Shown: positions 1 through 7,806, counted from the first letter of the stretch. The stretch is DNA of 27,620 nt from an uncultured Prevotella sp. (GCA_900318855.1 ONMG01000149.1:1-27620), one strand, 5' to 3'. Numbers and translations: made by a program. The notes: a model not told the origin generated them from the sequence alone.

Positions 1-105
1 AACCGTGATGCCATGGACGACAACACTGTCTTCGGACGACCATGGGGGCTATCCCATGCGGTGGACATTGAGGGTGGCATTCGGGGGCAATCCTCTGGTT
101 CTCAC

Positions 106-214
106 GGGGTAAAAGTGGTGATCTTAAGGGGTAAAAGCTGGGACGCTGATATGGTAATCCTATAGAAAAAGATCAAAAGCTACGCAGCGAATGATTAAAA
201 GCTACGCAGCAAAC
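106..214. repeat. Degenerate 22-bp-period tandem repeat (array A)
   Basis: Two adjacent 22-bp units at 171-192 and 193-214 share the 14-mer AAAAGCTACGCAGC exactly. Upstream, GGGGTAAAAG occurs at 106-115 and again at 128-137, also 22 bp apart, with a less similar stretch of 21 bp (150-170) in between. The whole stretch therefore reads as about five units of a decayed 22-bp repeat built on a TAAAAGCT core. It lies in non-coding DNA. The same period occurs at 10513-10596 and 25583-25670 with unrelated sequence. Confidence 0.6.
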
Positions 215-306
215 GATCGTTCGTCAGGTACCAAAATCAAGTATTAAGTCATGTCCATGATGTAGCTTGCGAGCAGTTCTCCGTCGAAGCAGGGGTGACC
301 AGTGTG

Positions 307-346
307 CCCCTTCCTGCCTTTAGGCGGTTGCCTGTGCAGGAAAGGG
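307..346 (-). terminator. Hairpin downstream of the GH127 gene
   Basis: CCCCTTCCTGC (307-317) pairs with GCAGGAAAGGG (336-346) over 11 bp with one wobble pair, and an inner AGGC/GCCT stem (322-325 with 330-333) extends it. It starts 16 bp past the GH127 stop codon. There is no U-tract on the minus strand, so it may stabilise the mRNA end rather than act as a classical intrinsic terminator. Confidence 0.45.
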
Positions 347-361
347 CTTTAGAATAGTTCG

Positions 362-2215
362 TTACTTGTTGTAGTCAATCCAGACTCTCATTTTCCCGGC
401 CTCACGGTTGTCCCATGCATAATAGGGGATGAGCGTGATGGCTTTGTTGCCGCTGCCTGTTTTCAGTTCCACGATACCGCCGAGAAGGTTTTTCTTGTAG
501 CTCTCCTTGAACTTGGGCGTGGCAGGAAGCGAGGCCTCGTCGTAGGATACTTTGTTGTCGGTCTGCTCCATGCAGTAGACCAGTGGTCCGCGCTGCACGG
601 CTCGCTTGCCCACGTCCTGGCTGACGCGGTCGTCGGCTTTGTCGAGCTCCACGGGCATGGCCATTGAGAGTTCAGCCTTGATGCTTCGGGCTCCCCGTGT
701 GGCAATCACGGCGTAGCCCTTGTCGAGCTTGCTCACCTCGCGCCCGTCGGCTGTGAGCTTGTAGCTCTTGCACCATCCCGGGATTCTGATGCGCAGCTCC
801 TCCGGCAGAGGCTGTGCCGAGGAGACTGTGATGACCGCCCGTCCCGTCCAGGGGTAGCCAGTGGTTATGCTGAGCTTCACGTCGGCTCCGTTCACCTTCA
901 CCGTAGCCTCATTGCCAATGAAGAGGTTCACCCAAAGGGCATGGTCGGAGAGGGCATAGATGTAGTTGCCGATGGAGGGGAGGAAGCGCGAAATCTGACT
1001 GGGGCAGCAGGCACAGCCGTACCAGGCCTGCCGATGGTGGTTGCCGTCGGACTCCAGCGGGTTGACGTAGAAGAAGCGGTCGCCCGAGAGCGATACGCCG
1101 GCCAGCGCCCCGTTGTACATCGAACGCTCCAGGATGTCGACGTACTTGGCATCACCGGTGAGCTCGTTCATGCGCTCGTTCCAGTAGACCATGCCCACAG
1201 AGGCACACGTCTCGCAGTAGGCCTCCTTGTTGGGCAGGTCGAAGTCGGCCGTGAAGCCCTCGTTGTGAGCCGAAGAGCCGATGCCGCCCGTGATGTACAT
1301 CTTTCGCTGTGTGACATTGTTCCACAGGCGGTTCATGGCATTTACGTAGCCCGTGTCGTTCTTCAGTGCGGCCACGTCGGCCATACCGCAGTAGAGGTAC
1401 ATGGCGCGCACGGCATGACCGTTGATGACGCTCATCTCTCTGACGGGCATCTCGTCCTGATAGTAGATGGGCTTCCACTGCCTTGCCTTGCCAGTGGAAC
1501 CATAGCCGTGTCCGCGCTGCTCGAGCAGAAAGTTGGCGAAGTCGAGGTAGCACTGCTGTCCGGTGACGCCATAGAGCTTCACGAGTGCGAGCTCAATCTC
1601 CTCGTGTCCCGGTACCCAGTGTCCCTTGCCCACACCGAGGAACGACATCATGTGGTCGGCCATGCGCTGTCCCACATCGAGGAGTTTGCGCTTGCCCGTG
1701 GCCTGCAGGTAAGCCACACCGGCCTCGATGAGGTGCCCGGCACAGTACATCTCATGGTGGTCCATGTTGGTCCAGCGGTTCTGCAGTCCAGTGAGCGTGT
1801 AGAAAGTGTTGATGTAGCCGTCGGGCTGCTGTGCAGCCGCTATCTTGTCGATCCACTCGTCGGCCTTGGCCTCGAGTTGCTTGTCGGGATGGTTGGCCAG
1901 CGCGTAGGCGATGCCCTCAAGGGCCTTGTAGACATCGGAGTCGTCAAAGAATATTCCCGAATGCTTTCCGCTGTGCTTGGCAGCGTTGACGAAGTTATGC
2001 ATGCGTCCCGTCTTGTTCTCTATCTGGTCGATGCAGGTAGGCAGGGTCGCTGTGCGATGCTTTTCCAACCGTGGTCCCCAGAATGCATCGTTGATGTGCA
2101 CACGGGCGAAGTCCACATGATGGAGCTGCTTCATGCTGGGATTGTTGGCGTTGGCGGGTGTATGGGCACCCAATATGGTGGCAAGAAGCATTAATAATAA
2201 GGATTGGGTCTTCAT
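362..2215 (-). CDS. GH127 (DUF1680) beta-L-arabinofuranosidase, secreted
   Basis: Glycoside hydrolase of family GH127, a family that removes beta-L-arabinofuranose from plant glycans and glycoproteins. The 617-residue protein starts with a Sec-type signal peptide (residues 1-23, hydrophobic core then AxA), so it should act in the periplasm or outside the cell. The catalytic features of the characterised Bifidobacterium enzyme HypBA1 are recognisable: an acidic residue at E319 in NEGFTADFDLP, the zinc-site pair E335/C337 in CETC, and the C401-A-C403-C404 cluster followed by PSQISR that carries the cysteine nucleophile. The start at 2215 is chosen because the signal peptide begins there; a longer reading frame runs 38 codons upstream into the neighbouring gene and is not plausible. 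It lies 7 bp downstream of the secreted protein at 2223-3350 and is probably co-transcribed with it. Exact substrate linkage is inferred from the family. Confidence 0.9.
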   Translation of the reverse strand: MKTQSLLLMLLATILGAHTPANANNPSMKQLHHVDFARVHINDAFWGPRLEKHRTATLPTCIDQIENKTGRMHNFVNAAKHSGKHSGIFFDDSDVYKALEGIAYALANHPDKQLEAKADEWIDKIAAAQQPDGYINTFYTLTGLQNRWTNMDHHEMYCAGHLIEAGVAYLQATGKRKLLDVGQRMADHMMSFLGVGKGHWVPGHEEIELALVKLYGVTGQQCYLDFANFLLEQRGHGYGSTGKARQWKPIYYQDEMPVREMSVINGHAVRAMYLYCGMADVAALKNDTGYVNAMNRLWNNVTQRKMYITGGIGSSAHNEGFTADFDLPNKEAYCETCASVGMVYWNERMNELTGDAKYVDILERSMYNGALAGVSLSGDRFFYVNPLESDGNHHRQAWYGCACCPSQISRFLPSIGNYIYALSDHALWVNLFIGNEATVKVNGADVKLSITTGYPWTGRAVITVSSAQPLPEELRIRIPGWCKSYKLTADGREVSKLDKGYAVIATRGARSIKAELSMAMPVELDKADDRVSQDVGKRAVQRGPLVYCMEQTDNKVSYDEASLPATPKFKESYKKNLLGGIVELKTGSGNKAITLIPYYAWDNREAGKMRVWIDYNK

Positions 2216-2222
2216 AATGGGT

Positions 2223-3350
2223 TTATTGTTGATGGTTGATGATGTCGGTAAATCCCTTCCGGCTGTCGGGGCTGACGAGATGGAGAAGGGCTCCCTGCAG
2301 CTTTCCCTTGCTGAGGGGCTGGGCCACATAGAAGTGTCCGTCGCTCAGTGCGCACATGCCGGTGCTGCCGTAGGGATAGTGCCAGCCTCGGTTGTAGTGC
2401 AGTGTAGGCTGGAAAGTCGGAAGATAATCGACGCCTCGGAGGGATGCTTTCCGGGGTTGTTGTGAGGCTGCAAAGTTGAACAGGCTGTAGTTGGGGTACT
2501 GTTGCTTCCGCCCGCTGTATACTGCCGCATACCACTGTCCCCTGCTTTCGTCGTATTCGAGGTTTTGTACACCCCAATTCGTATTGCCGGTAAAGAGGAA
2601 GCAACGGCTGTAGGGCTGCTTGGGCCCCACTCTAAGGGGGCGGTTCTGGCTGATGGGGTGGACGAAGCGTTTCCACTGTGAAGTCTTGCTTACATCGTAT
2701 TGCAACAGCACCTGATAATCGTTGTCGGTGCGGGCCGTGTCGCCGTAGATGCCATAGGCGACGGTGAGATAAAGCTTGCCGTCCCGATGGCCAAACCGGG
2801 GACCGAAGCAGAGACCGTCAATGCCACTGCAAGCAAAACGGTGAGGTTGGCGGTACCCATGTGTGGTGACGTCAGCTTCGTAATCGGCGACGACGGTGGG
2901 CAGGTAGACCGCCTGCATGACTCCGTTATCTCCAGCATTCATCTCCTTCCGGGTGATGCGTCCTACGTCGAAGATGGCTACGTAGAAGGCTGTTGCGTTC
3001 TTGCCCTTCTTGCCTTCACGTGCAAGGATGCCCTGACCAATGGCATCGTTCTTATACTCGAGCGACCCGTAGACTTTGCCGTCCTGCACGTTGTAGTCGA
3101 TACAGCCGAGATGGCCGTAAAGACCCGTGACCGAACCCAAGACATGTCCATTGAAGTCGGTCTTGATGAGCTTTGTCGTGAACGATAGGTAGACGTACTG
3201 GTGCTGCTCGTCAACTGCGATACCCTGCACGTGGCCTCCGTCAATGGAGTCGATGCGGATGGTGGTGGGGTAGTGGATAGGGTTTTTGCCCGATACGGGT
3301 AGGACCGTAATGAGACTGAGCAGGCAAAGCAGAAACTGGTGAATCTTCAT
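2223..3350 (-). CDS. Secreted protein of unknown function, GH127 operon partner
   Basis: I do not recognise a named family. The 375-residue protein has an N-terminal signal peptide (MKIHQF then a hydrophobic stretch, cleavage near residue 21). The body is rich in short beta-like segments of the kind GGHVQGIAVDEQHQYVYLSF and DGKLYLTVAYGIYG, spaced like blades of a beta-propeller, and has no obvious metal-binding or nucleophile motif. The start at 3350 is chosen for the signal peptide; a Bacteroidetes -7 box lies at 3370-3377. It is the first gene of a two-gene operon with the GH127 enzyme, separated by 7 bp, which suggests a role in binding or cleaving the same glycan. A beta-propeller lyase or hydrolase, or a non-catalytic binding protein, are both possible; this is inference from context. 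Confidence 0.75.
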   Translation of the reverse strand: MKIHQFLLCLLSLITVLPVSGKNPIHYPTTIRIDSIDGGHVQGIAVDEQHQYVYLSFTTKLIKTDFNGHVLGSVTGLYGHLGCIDYNVQDGKVYGSLEYKNDAIGQGILAREGKKGKNATAFYVAIFDVGRITRKEMNAGDNGVMQAVYLPTVVADYEADVTTHGYRQPHRFACSGIDGLCFGPRFGHRDGKLYLTVAYGIYGDTARTDNDYQVLLQYDVSKTSQWKRFVHPISQNRPLRVGPKQPYSRCFLFTGNTNWGVQNLEYDESRGQWYAAVYSGRKQQYPNYSLFNFAASQQPRKASLRGVDYLPTFQPTLHYNRGWHYPYGSTGMCALSDGHFYVAQPLSKGKLQGALLHLVSPDSRKGFTDIINHQQ

Positions 3351-3369
3351 GTGCGTAAGGGTTTGGGTG

Positions 3370-3377
3370 CAAAGGTA
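3370..3377 (-). promoter_or_regulatory. -7 box for the 2223-3350/GH127 operon
   Basis: The minus strand reads TACCTTTG, matching the Bacteroidetes -7 consensus TAnnTTTG. It ends 20 bp before the start codon at 3350, giving a very short leader. No clear TTTG -33 box was found at the usual spacing. Confidence 0.55.
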
Positions 3378-3569
3378 GTAATAATAAGGCACAGGAAACT
3401 AAAAAACAGTGTTAAAAAGTCATGGAGACAGGGGCTGACATTGCCTTGCCCCCTTAGCAGCACATTGTGCGTCCACACCGGGCCGAGGCTGAGGCCCATG
3501 TCGTCTCAACTCGTTGGCCCAACCTGGATGCTGTGTCCCATGCCCCCATCACTCTGAATGCATACGCAA

Positions 3570-3604
3570 ACAGCCTGCCACCCAACGAATAGGTAACAGG
3601 CTGT
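3570..3604 (-). terminator. Hairpin downstream of tRNA-Arg
   Basis: ACAGCCTG (3570-3577) pairs with CAGGCTGT (3597-3604), an 8-bp perfect stem with a 19-nt loop, 17 bp beyond the tRNA 3' end. Only two or three T residues follow on the minus strand, so termination is possible but weakly supported. Confidence 0.4.
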
Positions 3605-3620
3605 AAAAGGAAGAACTCAG

Positions 3621-3694
3621 TGATCCCGTTGGGATTCAAACCCAAGACCTTCAGAACCGGAATCTGACGCTCTATTCAGCTAAGCTACGGGACC
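3621..3694 (-). tRNA. tRNA-Arg (anticodon CCG)
   Basis: The minus strand folds as a complete 74-nt cloverleaf. The acceptor stem GGTCCCG/CGGGATC has one G-U pair; the D arm begins GCTTAGC; the anticodon stem TCAGA/TCTGA encloses the loop TTCCGGT, giving anticodon CCG for the arginine codon CGG; the T arm is TTGGG-TTTGAAT-CCCAA. The discriminator is A and CCA is not encoded. No intron or extra arm is present. Confidence 0.95.
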
Positions 3695-3711
3695 TTTCTG
3701 TTAATGCACTG

Positions 3712-3742
3712 CAAAAGTATCACTTTTTTCTTAATCACCAAA
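3712..3742 (-). promoter_or_regulatory. Promoter of tRNA-Arg
   Basis: On the minus strand TTTG (3739-3742) is followed after exactly 19 nt by TACTTTTG (3712-3719), a full match to the Bacteroidetes primary-sigma promoter. The -7 box ends 17 bp upstream of the mature tRNA 5' end. Confidence 0.75.
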
Positions 3743-3903
3743 ACATTAGGTGCCTTATTTTTCAGTCGGATTCACTTTTGGGGGTGTAGCGAAGCGCAGA
3801 TGAGCCTAAGGTGGACAGTTCGGGAGACGGATGCATGCCGAGGCAACAGCTTCAGAGTGAAAATAAAATTGGCCATATAATGCAGGTTTTATATATTATT
3901 TCG

Positions 3904-3911
3904 TAACTTTG
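3904..3911 (+). promoter_or_regulatory. -7 box for asnA
   Basis: TAACTTTG matches TAnnTTTG and lies 31 bp upstream of the asnA start codon within an AT-rich stretch. The -33 region is not a good match. Confidence 0.55.
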
Positions 3912-3942
3912 CCGACACTTAAGCATATAAAACTCGTAGACA

Positions 3943-4980
3943 ATGAGCAAACTGATTCATCCAGAGCACTATCAAGCTCTGCTCACCCCAAAGCAAACGG
4001 AACAAGGCATTAAGCAGATAAAGGACTTCTTTCAGCAGAATCTATCCACGGAGCTCAGGCTGAGCAGAGCCACGGCCCCCCTCTTCGTGCTCAAGGGACT
4101 GGGCATCAACGACGACCTCAACGGTGTGGAGCGCCCCGTGACTTTTCCCATCAAGGACTTGGGGGAGGCTCAGGCCGAGGTAGTGCACTCGCTGGCCAAA
4201 TGGAAGCGGCTGACACTGGCAGAGTATGGCATACAGCCCGGTTATGGCATCTATACTGACATGAATGCTATCCGTGCTGACGAGGAGCTCGACAATCTTC
4301 ATTCCCTCTATGTCGACCAATGGGACTGGGAGGCCGTCATCACGCCTGAGAAGCGTACACTGGCCTATCTGAAGGATGTGGTGAGACGCATCTATGCGGC
4401 TATCCTTCGTACGGAGTACCTCACTTGCGAGACCTACTCTCAGATACATCCTTTCCTTCCGTGCGACATCCACTTCATCCATGCCGAGGAGCTGCTGCAG
4501 CGTTATCCCGGCTTGTCGCCCCACGAGCGCGAGGATGCCATCTGCCGCGAGCTTGGCGCGGTGTTCCTTATCGGTATAGGCGGAAAGCTGAGCAACGGAC
4601 AGAAGCACGACGGTCGGGCTGCTGATTACGACGACTGGTCGACTGTGGCCGAAAACGGCCTTCCCGGCCTTAATGGAGATATCCTCATCTGGTATCCCGT
4701 GTTGGGGCGCTCGGTGGAGCTTTCTTCGATGGGTATAAGAGTCGACAAGGAGGCACTGCTGCGGCAACTCAAGATAGAGCACCAGGAGGAGCGCGAGCAA
4801 CTCTACTTCCACCGTCAGCTCCTTGCGGGCAAGCTGCCTCAAAGCATTGGAGGAGGCATCGGGCAGAGCCGGCTGTGCATGGTGCTGCTTCACAAGGCGC
4901 ACATTGGCGAAATCCAGGCAAGCATCTGGCCTGAGCAAATGCGCAAGGAATGCAAAGCCTTAGGCATGCCCCTCATCTGA
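3943..4980 (+). CDS. asnA: Aspartate--ammonia ligase (asparagine synthetase A)
   Basis: Cytosolic enzyme that makes asparagine from aspartate, ammonia and ATP, releasing AMP and pyrophosphate. The 345-residue length fits the family (about 330 in E. coli). AsnA is related to the catalytic core of class II aminoacyl-tRNA synthetases, and the corresponding segments are visible: YVDQWDWE near 123-130, the GQKHDGRAADYDDW loop near 219-232, SSMGIRVD at 261-268, and the C-terminal SIGGGIGQSRL motif that binds ATP. The start at 3943 follows a -7 box by a normal distance and gives the expected MSKLI.P..Y N-terminus. A 10-bp hairpin follows the stop codon. Nothing is missing or truncated. Confidence 0.95.
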   Translation: MSKLIHPEHYQALLTPKQTEQGIKQIKDFFQQNLSTELRLSRATAPLFVLKGLGINDDLNGVERPVTFPIKDLGEAQAEVVHSLAKWKRLTLAEYGIQPGYGIYTDMNAIRADEELDNLHSLYVDQWDWEAVITPEKRTLAYLKDVVRRIYAAILRTEYLTCETYSQIHPFLPCDIHFIHAEELLQRYPGLSPHEREDAICRELGAVFLIGIGGKLSNGQKHDGRAADYDDWSTVAENGLPGLNGDILIWYPVLGRSVELSSMGIRVDKEALLRQLKIEHQEEREQLYFHRQLLAGKLPQSIGGGIGQSRLCMVLLHKAHIGEIQASIWPEQMRKECKALGMPLI

Positions 4981-4995
4981 CGTTGATATTCGGTC

Positions 4996-5025
4996 CCTCC
5001 CTGATGCCCCTACTTATCAGGGAGG
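4996..5025 (+). terminator. Hairpin after asnA
   Basis: CCTCCCTGAT (4996-5005) and ATCAGGGAGG (5016-5025) form a perfect 10-bp stem with a 10-nt loop. No T-run follows, so this may be an attenuator or an mRNA 3' stabiliser that allows some readthrough into the next gene, for which I see no promoter of its own. Confidence 0.5.
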
Positions 5026-5052
5026 AATCTACCTATATTATTCCAACACATT

Positions 5053-5949
5053 ATGTACAGCTATAGATTTCTTCAACTCTCTCCGGCCGCTCTCCATCGT
5101 AGAGCCGAATTGCCACGACTGCTTGTGGCCTTTTGTTTTGCACTGATAGCGAGTTTTGCCATTCCTGTTTCCGTCATGGCACAGGGTCACACCGATTCAT
5201 CTAAGGCCACTATTGCCCAGCGCATGTCGGCGAAACTCACCAAGCGTGACAAGCAGTGGAACACCCATCTGCGCACCATCCACTTTGTCGACCGTAGCCC
5301 TGACAGCGAGGGCTCGCGCATCTACCATGCCCTTATTCCCGACCCCGACCGCTACATCCGGAGTGTAGCCCGCGAAGTGATGTCTACCCTCTACTTTTCG
5401 CCCAAGGACAGCATACCGATGTGCCGTTCGCTCACCTACACGCTAAAGCACGACAAGGGCATCTCGGCTAAGAGCGGGGGTAACGGCCACGTGGGCATCT
5501 TCTATAGCAGTGACTGGGTGGCCCGTTCGTTTGCCAAGGGCGACACGGCGGCCGTCGATTTCGAGACCCGCGGCGTGTTGCTTCACGAGCTCACTCATGC
5601 CTTCCAGCTTGAGCCCCAAGGCATCGGCCCCTACGGAGGTCCCAACCGTGCCGTGTGGGAGTTTATCGAGGGGATGGCCGACGCCGTGAGAGTGGCAGCC
5701 GGAGGCTTCCATGGCGAGGCCGACCGGCCCAAGGGTGGCAGCTATCATCAAGGCTACCGCTACATCGGCTACTTTATGAATTGGGTGCGCGAGCATAAGG
5801 ACAAGGATTTCATTCGCAAGATGAACCGCTCCTGTCTGACCGTAGTCCCCTGGTCGTGGGATGGCGCTGTGCAGTATTCCTTAGGCAAATCCTACACCAT
5901 GGATGCCTTGTGGCACGAATATCAGGTGGCTATGGGGGAGGCAAAGTGA
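5053..5949 (+). CDS. Secreted basic-secretory-protein (BSP) family metallopeptidase
   Basis: Member of the plant-BSP-like family (PF04450), predicted zinc metallopeptidases. The 298-residue protein has a hydrophobic export segment at about 21-43 ending in VMAQ, so it is probably secreted or periplasmic. The gluzincin-like signature is clear: HELTH at 178-182 (H178, E179, H182) followed by FIEGMADAVRVAAGGF at 204-219, which matches the IEGIAD-x-VR-x-KAG block of plant members and supplies the third ligand. The N-terminus is long for a signal peptide; a start at the same frame further inside is not obvious, so the annotated start is provisional. It lies 72 bp after asnA across a hairpin. Substrate and role are unknown; in plants the family is linked to defence, in gut Bacteroidetes probably to protein or glycoprotein breakdown (inference). 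Confidence 0.8.
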   Translation: MYSYRFLQLSPAALHRRAELPRLLVAFCFALIASFAIPVSVMAQGHTDSSKATIAQRMSAKLTKRDKQWNTHLRTIHFVDRSPDSEGSRIYHALIPDPDRYIRSVAREVMSTLYFSPKDSIPMCRSLTYTLKHDKGISAKSGGNGHVGIFYSSDWVARSFAKGDTAAVDFETRGVLLHELTHAFQLEPQGIGPYGGPNRAVWEFIEGMADAVRVAAGGFHGEADRPKGGSYHQGYRYIGYFMNWVREHKDKDFIRKMNRSCLTVVPWSWDGAVQYSLGKSYTMDALWHEYQVAMGEAK

Positions 5950-5987
5950 AGATTGCAGTGCGTAAACCGATATTTTATGGTGGAAAG

Positions 5988-6019
5988 TTTGTAGGCGTTA
6001 TCCTTTTTGGCTACCTTTG
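5988..6019 (+). promoter_or_regulatory. Promoter of the DoxX gene
   Basis: TTTG at 5988-5991 is followed after 20 nt by TACCTTTG at 6012-6019, matching the Bacteroidetes promoter. Its position rules out an in-frame ATG at 6007 as start codon and supports 6064. Confidence 0.7.
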
Positions 6020-6063
6020 CGCTCGATATTTCAGTATATAGTAATAGAAAGAAAGTAAAGCGT

Positions 6064-6486
6064 ATGACATTACAAAAGGATTTCCTTCGCGACAACAACC
6101 TTGGACTGTTGCTGTTGCGCCTCACAGTGGGAGGGCTGATGCTCTTCCACGGTTTGCATAAACTGTTCTATGGTGTCGGCTTCATTGGCGGTATGCTCAG
6201 TCAGATGGGACTGCCCACATGGATAGCCTACGGATCGCTGCTGGGCGAGGTGGTGGCCTCGCTGATGCTCATTGCCGGACTGTGGACCCGTGCGGCAGCC
6301 ATTGTCTTTGCAGGCAACATGGTGGTGGCCATCCTCATGGCCCACATCGGCCAGCTTTTCGCCATCGACCCGATGACCGGTGGCTGGGTGCCCGAGCTGC
6401 CTATGCTCTATCTGATGGGCGGTGTGGTGCTCTTCTTCACTGGCGGCGGACGCTATGCGCTCACCCGGGGCGGAATAGCCGACTAA
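6064..6486 (+). CDS. DoxX family membrane protein
   Basis: Small integral membrane protein of the DoxX family, 140 residues with four hydrophobic segments (roughly 13-33, 48-70, 72-95 and 110-128). The family signature is seen in LLLLRLTVGGLMLFHGLHKL near the N-terminus and the GEVVASLMLIAGLWTR segment before the third helix. DoxX proteins in other bacteria are linked to quinone or thiol redox at the membrane, but no activity can be assigned here. The start at 6064 is preferred over 6007 because the promoter -7 box covers the latter. A strong hairpin separates it from the aldo/keto reductase downstream. Confidence 0.85.
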   Translation: MTLQKDFLRDNNLGLLLLRLTVGGLMLFHGLHKLFYGVGFIGGMLSQMGLPTWIAYGSLLGEVVASLMLIAGLWTRAAAIVFAGNMVVAILMAHIGQLFAIDPMTGGWVPELPMLYLMGGVVLFFTGGGRYALTRGGIAD

Positions 6487-6513
6487 ACGACTCTGTAATT
6501 CCATCACCCCATG

Positions 6514-6548
6514 CTGCCCGCCGACTGCCCTTTGTGGTCGGCGGGCAG
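6514..6548 (+). terminator. Hairpin after the DoxX gene
   Basis: CTGCCCGCCGAC (6514-6525) and GTCGGCGGGCAG (6537-6548) form a perfect 12-bp GC-rich stem with an 11-nt loop. There is no T-run, so full termination is uncertain; the aldo/keto reductase start lies 27 bp downstream. Confidence 0.5.
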
Positions 6549-6575
6549 ACTGGTTAACACCTAATATTTGAAAAC

Positions 6576-7547
6576 ATGAATCTTAAAGGCATTTTCATTC
6601 CCTCGCCCCACCGTTACGACGATGCAGGCTTTTATCGACGCTGTGGGCGTTCCGGTGTGCTGCTGCCGGCAGTGAGCCTGGGTTTCTGGCACAACTTTGG
6701 CGGCGTCGACCCTTATGAGCGCAGCCGCGCCATCACGCACTATGCCTTCGATCACGGCATCACACATTTTGATTTGGCCAACAACTACGGTCCCCCCTAT
6801 GGCAGTGCTGAAGAGACGATGGGCCGTGTGATGGAAGACGACTTCCGTCCTTACCGCGACGAGCTCTTCATATCCTCCAAGGCCGGCTATGACATGTGGC
6901 CCGGTCCATATGGCAATTGGGGCAGTCGCAAATATCTCATGGCGAGTCTGGAGCAGAGCCTCCGCCGTATGCATCTCGACTACGTGGACCTCTTCTACAG
7001 TCACCGCTACGATCCCAACACTCCCCTTGAGGAGACGCTTCAGGCACTTGTCGACATCGTGCGGCAAGGAAAGGCGCTTTACATCGGCATCAGCCGGTGG
7101 CCCTTAGAGGCGTTGCGCTTTGCCGAGGACTATCTGCGCCGGCGCGACGTGCCGCTGCTCATCTATCAAGGGCGGCTCAATCTCATTGACCGACAACCCC
7201 TGGATGAGGGCATCCTGGACTTCTGCCACGACCACGGCATAGGCTTCATCTCGTTTTCACCCCTGGCCCAGGGACTGCTGACCGACCGTTACGACCACGG
7301 CATCCCCGCTGACAGCCGAATGGCCCATGGAGGCTCATTGCCAACCAGTGCACTCACTCCGGAGGTGCTTTCCATCATCGAAAACTTGGGGCGTGAGGCT
7401 TCGGCGGCTGGCATCACTAAGGCACAGTGTGCCCTCCGGTGGGTACTGATGCAGAAGGGTATCACCAGTGTGCTCGTAGGGGCAAGTAAGGTGAGCCAGC
7501 TGGAGGACGATCTCAGCGTGATGAACTTGCTTGACAAGAGCCGGTAG
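6576..7547 (+). CDS. Aldo/keto reductase, YghZ/Gpr-like
   Basis: NADPH-dependent aldo/keto reductase closely resembling E. coli YghZ (Gpr, L-glyceraldehyde 3-phosphate reductase, also active on methylglyoxal). Shared blocks include SLGFWHNFG, THFDLANNYGPP-GSAEE, SSKAGYDMWPGPYG and YSHR-D-NTP-EET. The AKR tetrad is intact: D66, Y71, K102 and H143. The cofactor end LVGASKVSQLEDDL is present. The protein is 323 residues and stops shortly after that motif, about 20-25 residues earlier than E. coli YghZ; neither other frame past 7547 continues the homology, so this looks like a natural short C-terminus rather than a frameshift. Likely role is cytosolic detoxification of reactive aldehydes (inference from family). 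It converges with the GH109 gene, with terminators between. Confidence 0.9.
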   Translation: MNLKGIFIPSPHRYDDAGFYRRCGRSGVLLPAVSLGFWHNFGGVDPYERSRAITHYAFDHGITHFDLANNYGPPYGSAEETMGRVMEDDFRPYRDELFISSKAGYDMWPGPYGNWGSRKYLMASLEQSLRRMHLDYVDLFYSHRYDPNTPLEETLQALVDIVRQGKALYIGISRWPLEALRFAEDYLRRRDVPLLIYQGRLNLIDRQPLDEGILDFCHDHGIGFISFSPLAQGLLTDRYDHGIPADSRMAHGGSLPTSALTPEVLSIIENLGREASAAGITKAQCALRWVLMQKGITSVLVGASKVSQLEDDLSVMNLLDKSR

Positions 7548-7592
7548 GCATCCGGCCGTCTTCAGAAGGCAGAGACAGTCAAGGACAAGGCT

Positions 7593-7634
7593 ATCGCCCC
7601 TGTTCCCTTATTTGCAGAGGGAAACGGGGGCGAT
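7593..7634 (+). terminator. Terminator after the aldo/keto reductase
   Basis: ATCGCCCCTGTTCCC (7593-7607) pairs with 7619-7634 over 15 bp with a single bulged A and one wobble pair, closing an 11-nt loop. It is followed by TGTCATTTTA. Position after a plus-strand gene in a convergent intergenic region fits a terminator. Confidence 0.65.
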
Positions 7635-7733
7635 TGTCATTTTAGAGGGTAGCTTTCCTATGTGGGGGAAGGCAATGCTTGAGGCATGAGGGCATGACTC
7701 AGCTTATGGGAGCCCATGGGCGACAACAGAAAA

Positions 7734-7766
7734 GGGGCAGGCCCTTCGATGTGAAGAGTCTGCCCC
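7734..7766 (-). terminator. Intrinsic terminator of the GH109 gene
   Basis: On the minus strand GGGGCAG (7760-7766) pairs with CTGCCCC (7734-7740), an inner CTCTTC/GAAGGG stem continues after one mismatch, and the loop is ACATC. The stem is followed directly by TTTTCTG, a classical intrinsic terminator 41 bp past the stop codon. Confidence 0.75.
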
Positions 7767-7806
7767 CAGAATGTGGATGGCAGCCGGTGCCTAAAGCCGG
7801 CCTACA

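Larger units (their letters stand above)
1..361. other. Intergenic region at left edge, no gene recognised
   Basis: No convincing coding region is visible. Frame 1 is open from the window edge to a TAG at 163-165 (54 codons), so the tail of a plus-strand gene entering from the left cannot be excluded, but its translation resembles nothing I recognise and runs through the repeat units at 106-149. The stretch holds repeat array A and a strong hairpin at 307-346. Confidence 0.5.

Noticed and set aside
1..165. Open frame from the window edge that could be the tail of a gene
   Set aside because: Only 54 codons, no recognisable sequence, and it runs into the 22-bp repeat; kept only as a note.
941..2194. 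Long plus-strand open frame of 417 codons opposite the GH127 gene
   Set aside because: It is a shadow of the GH127 gene on the other strand; its translation has no signal, domain or promoter, and the GH127 motifs are unambiguous.
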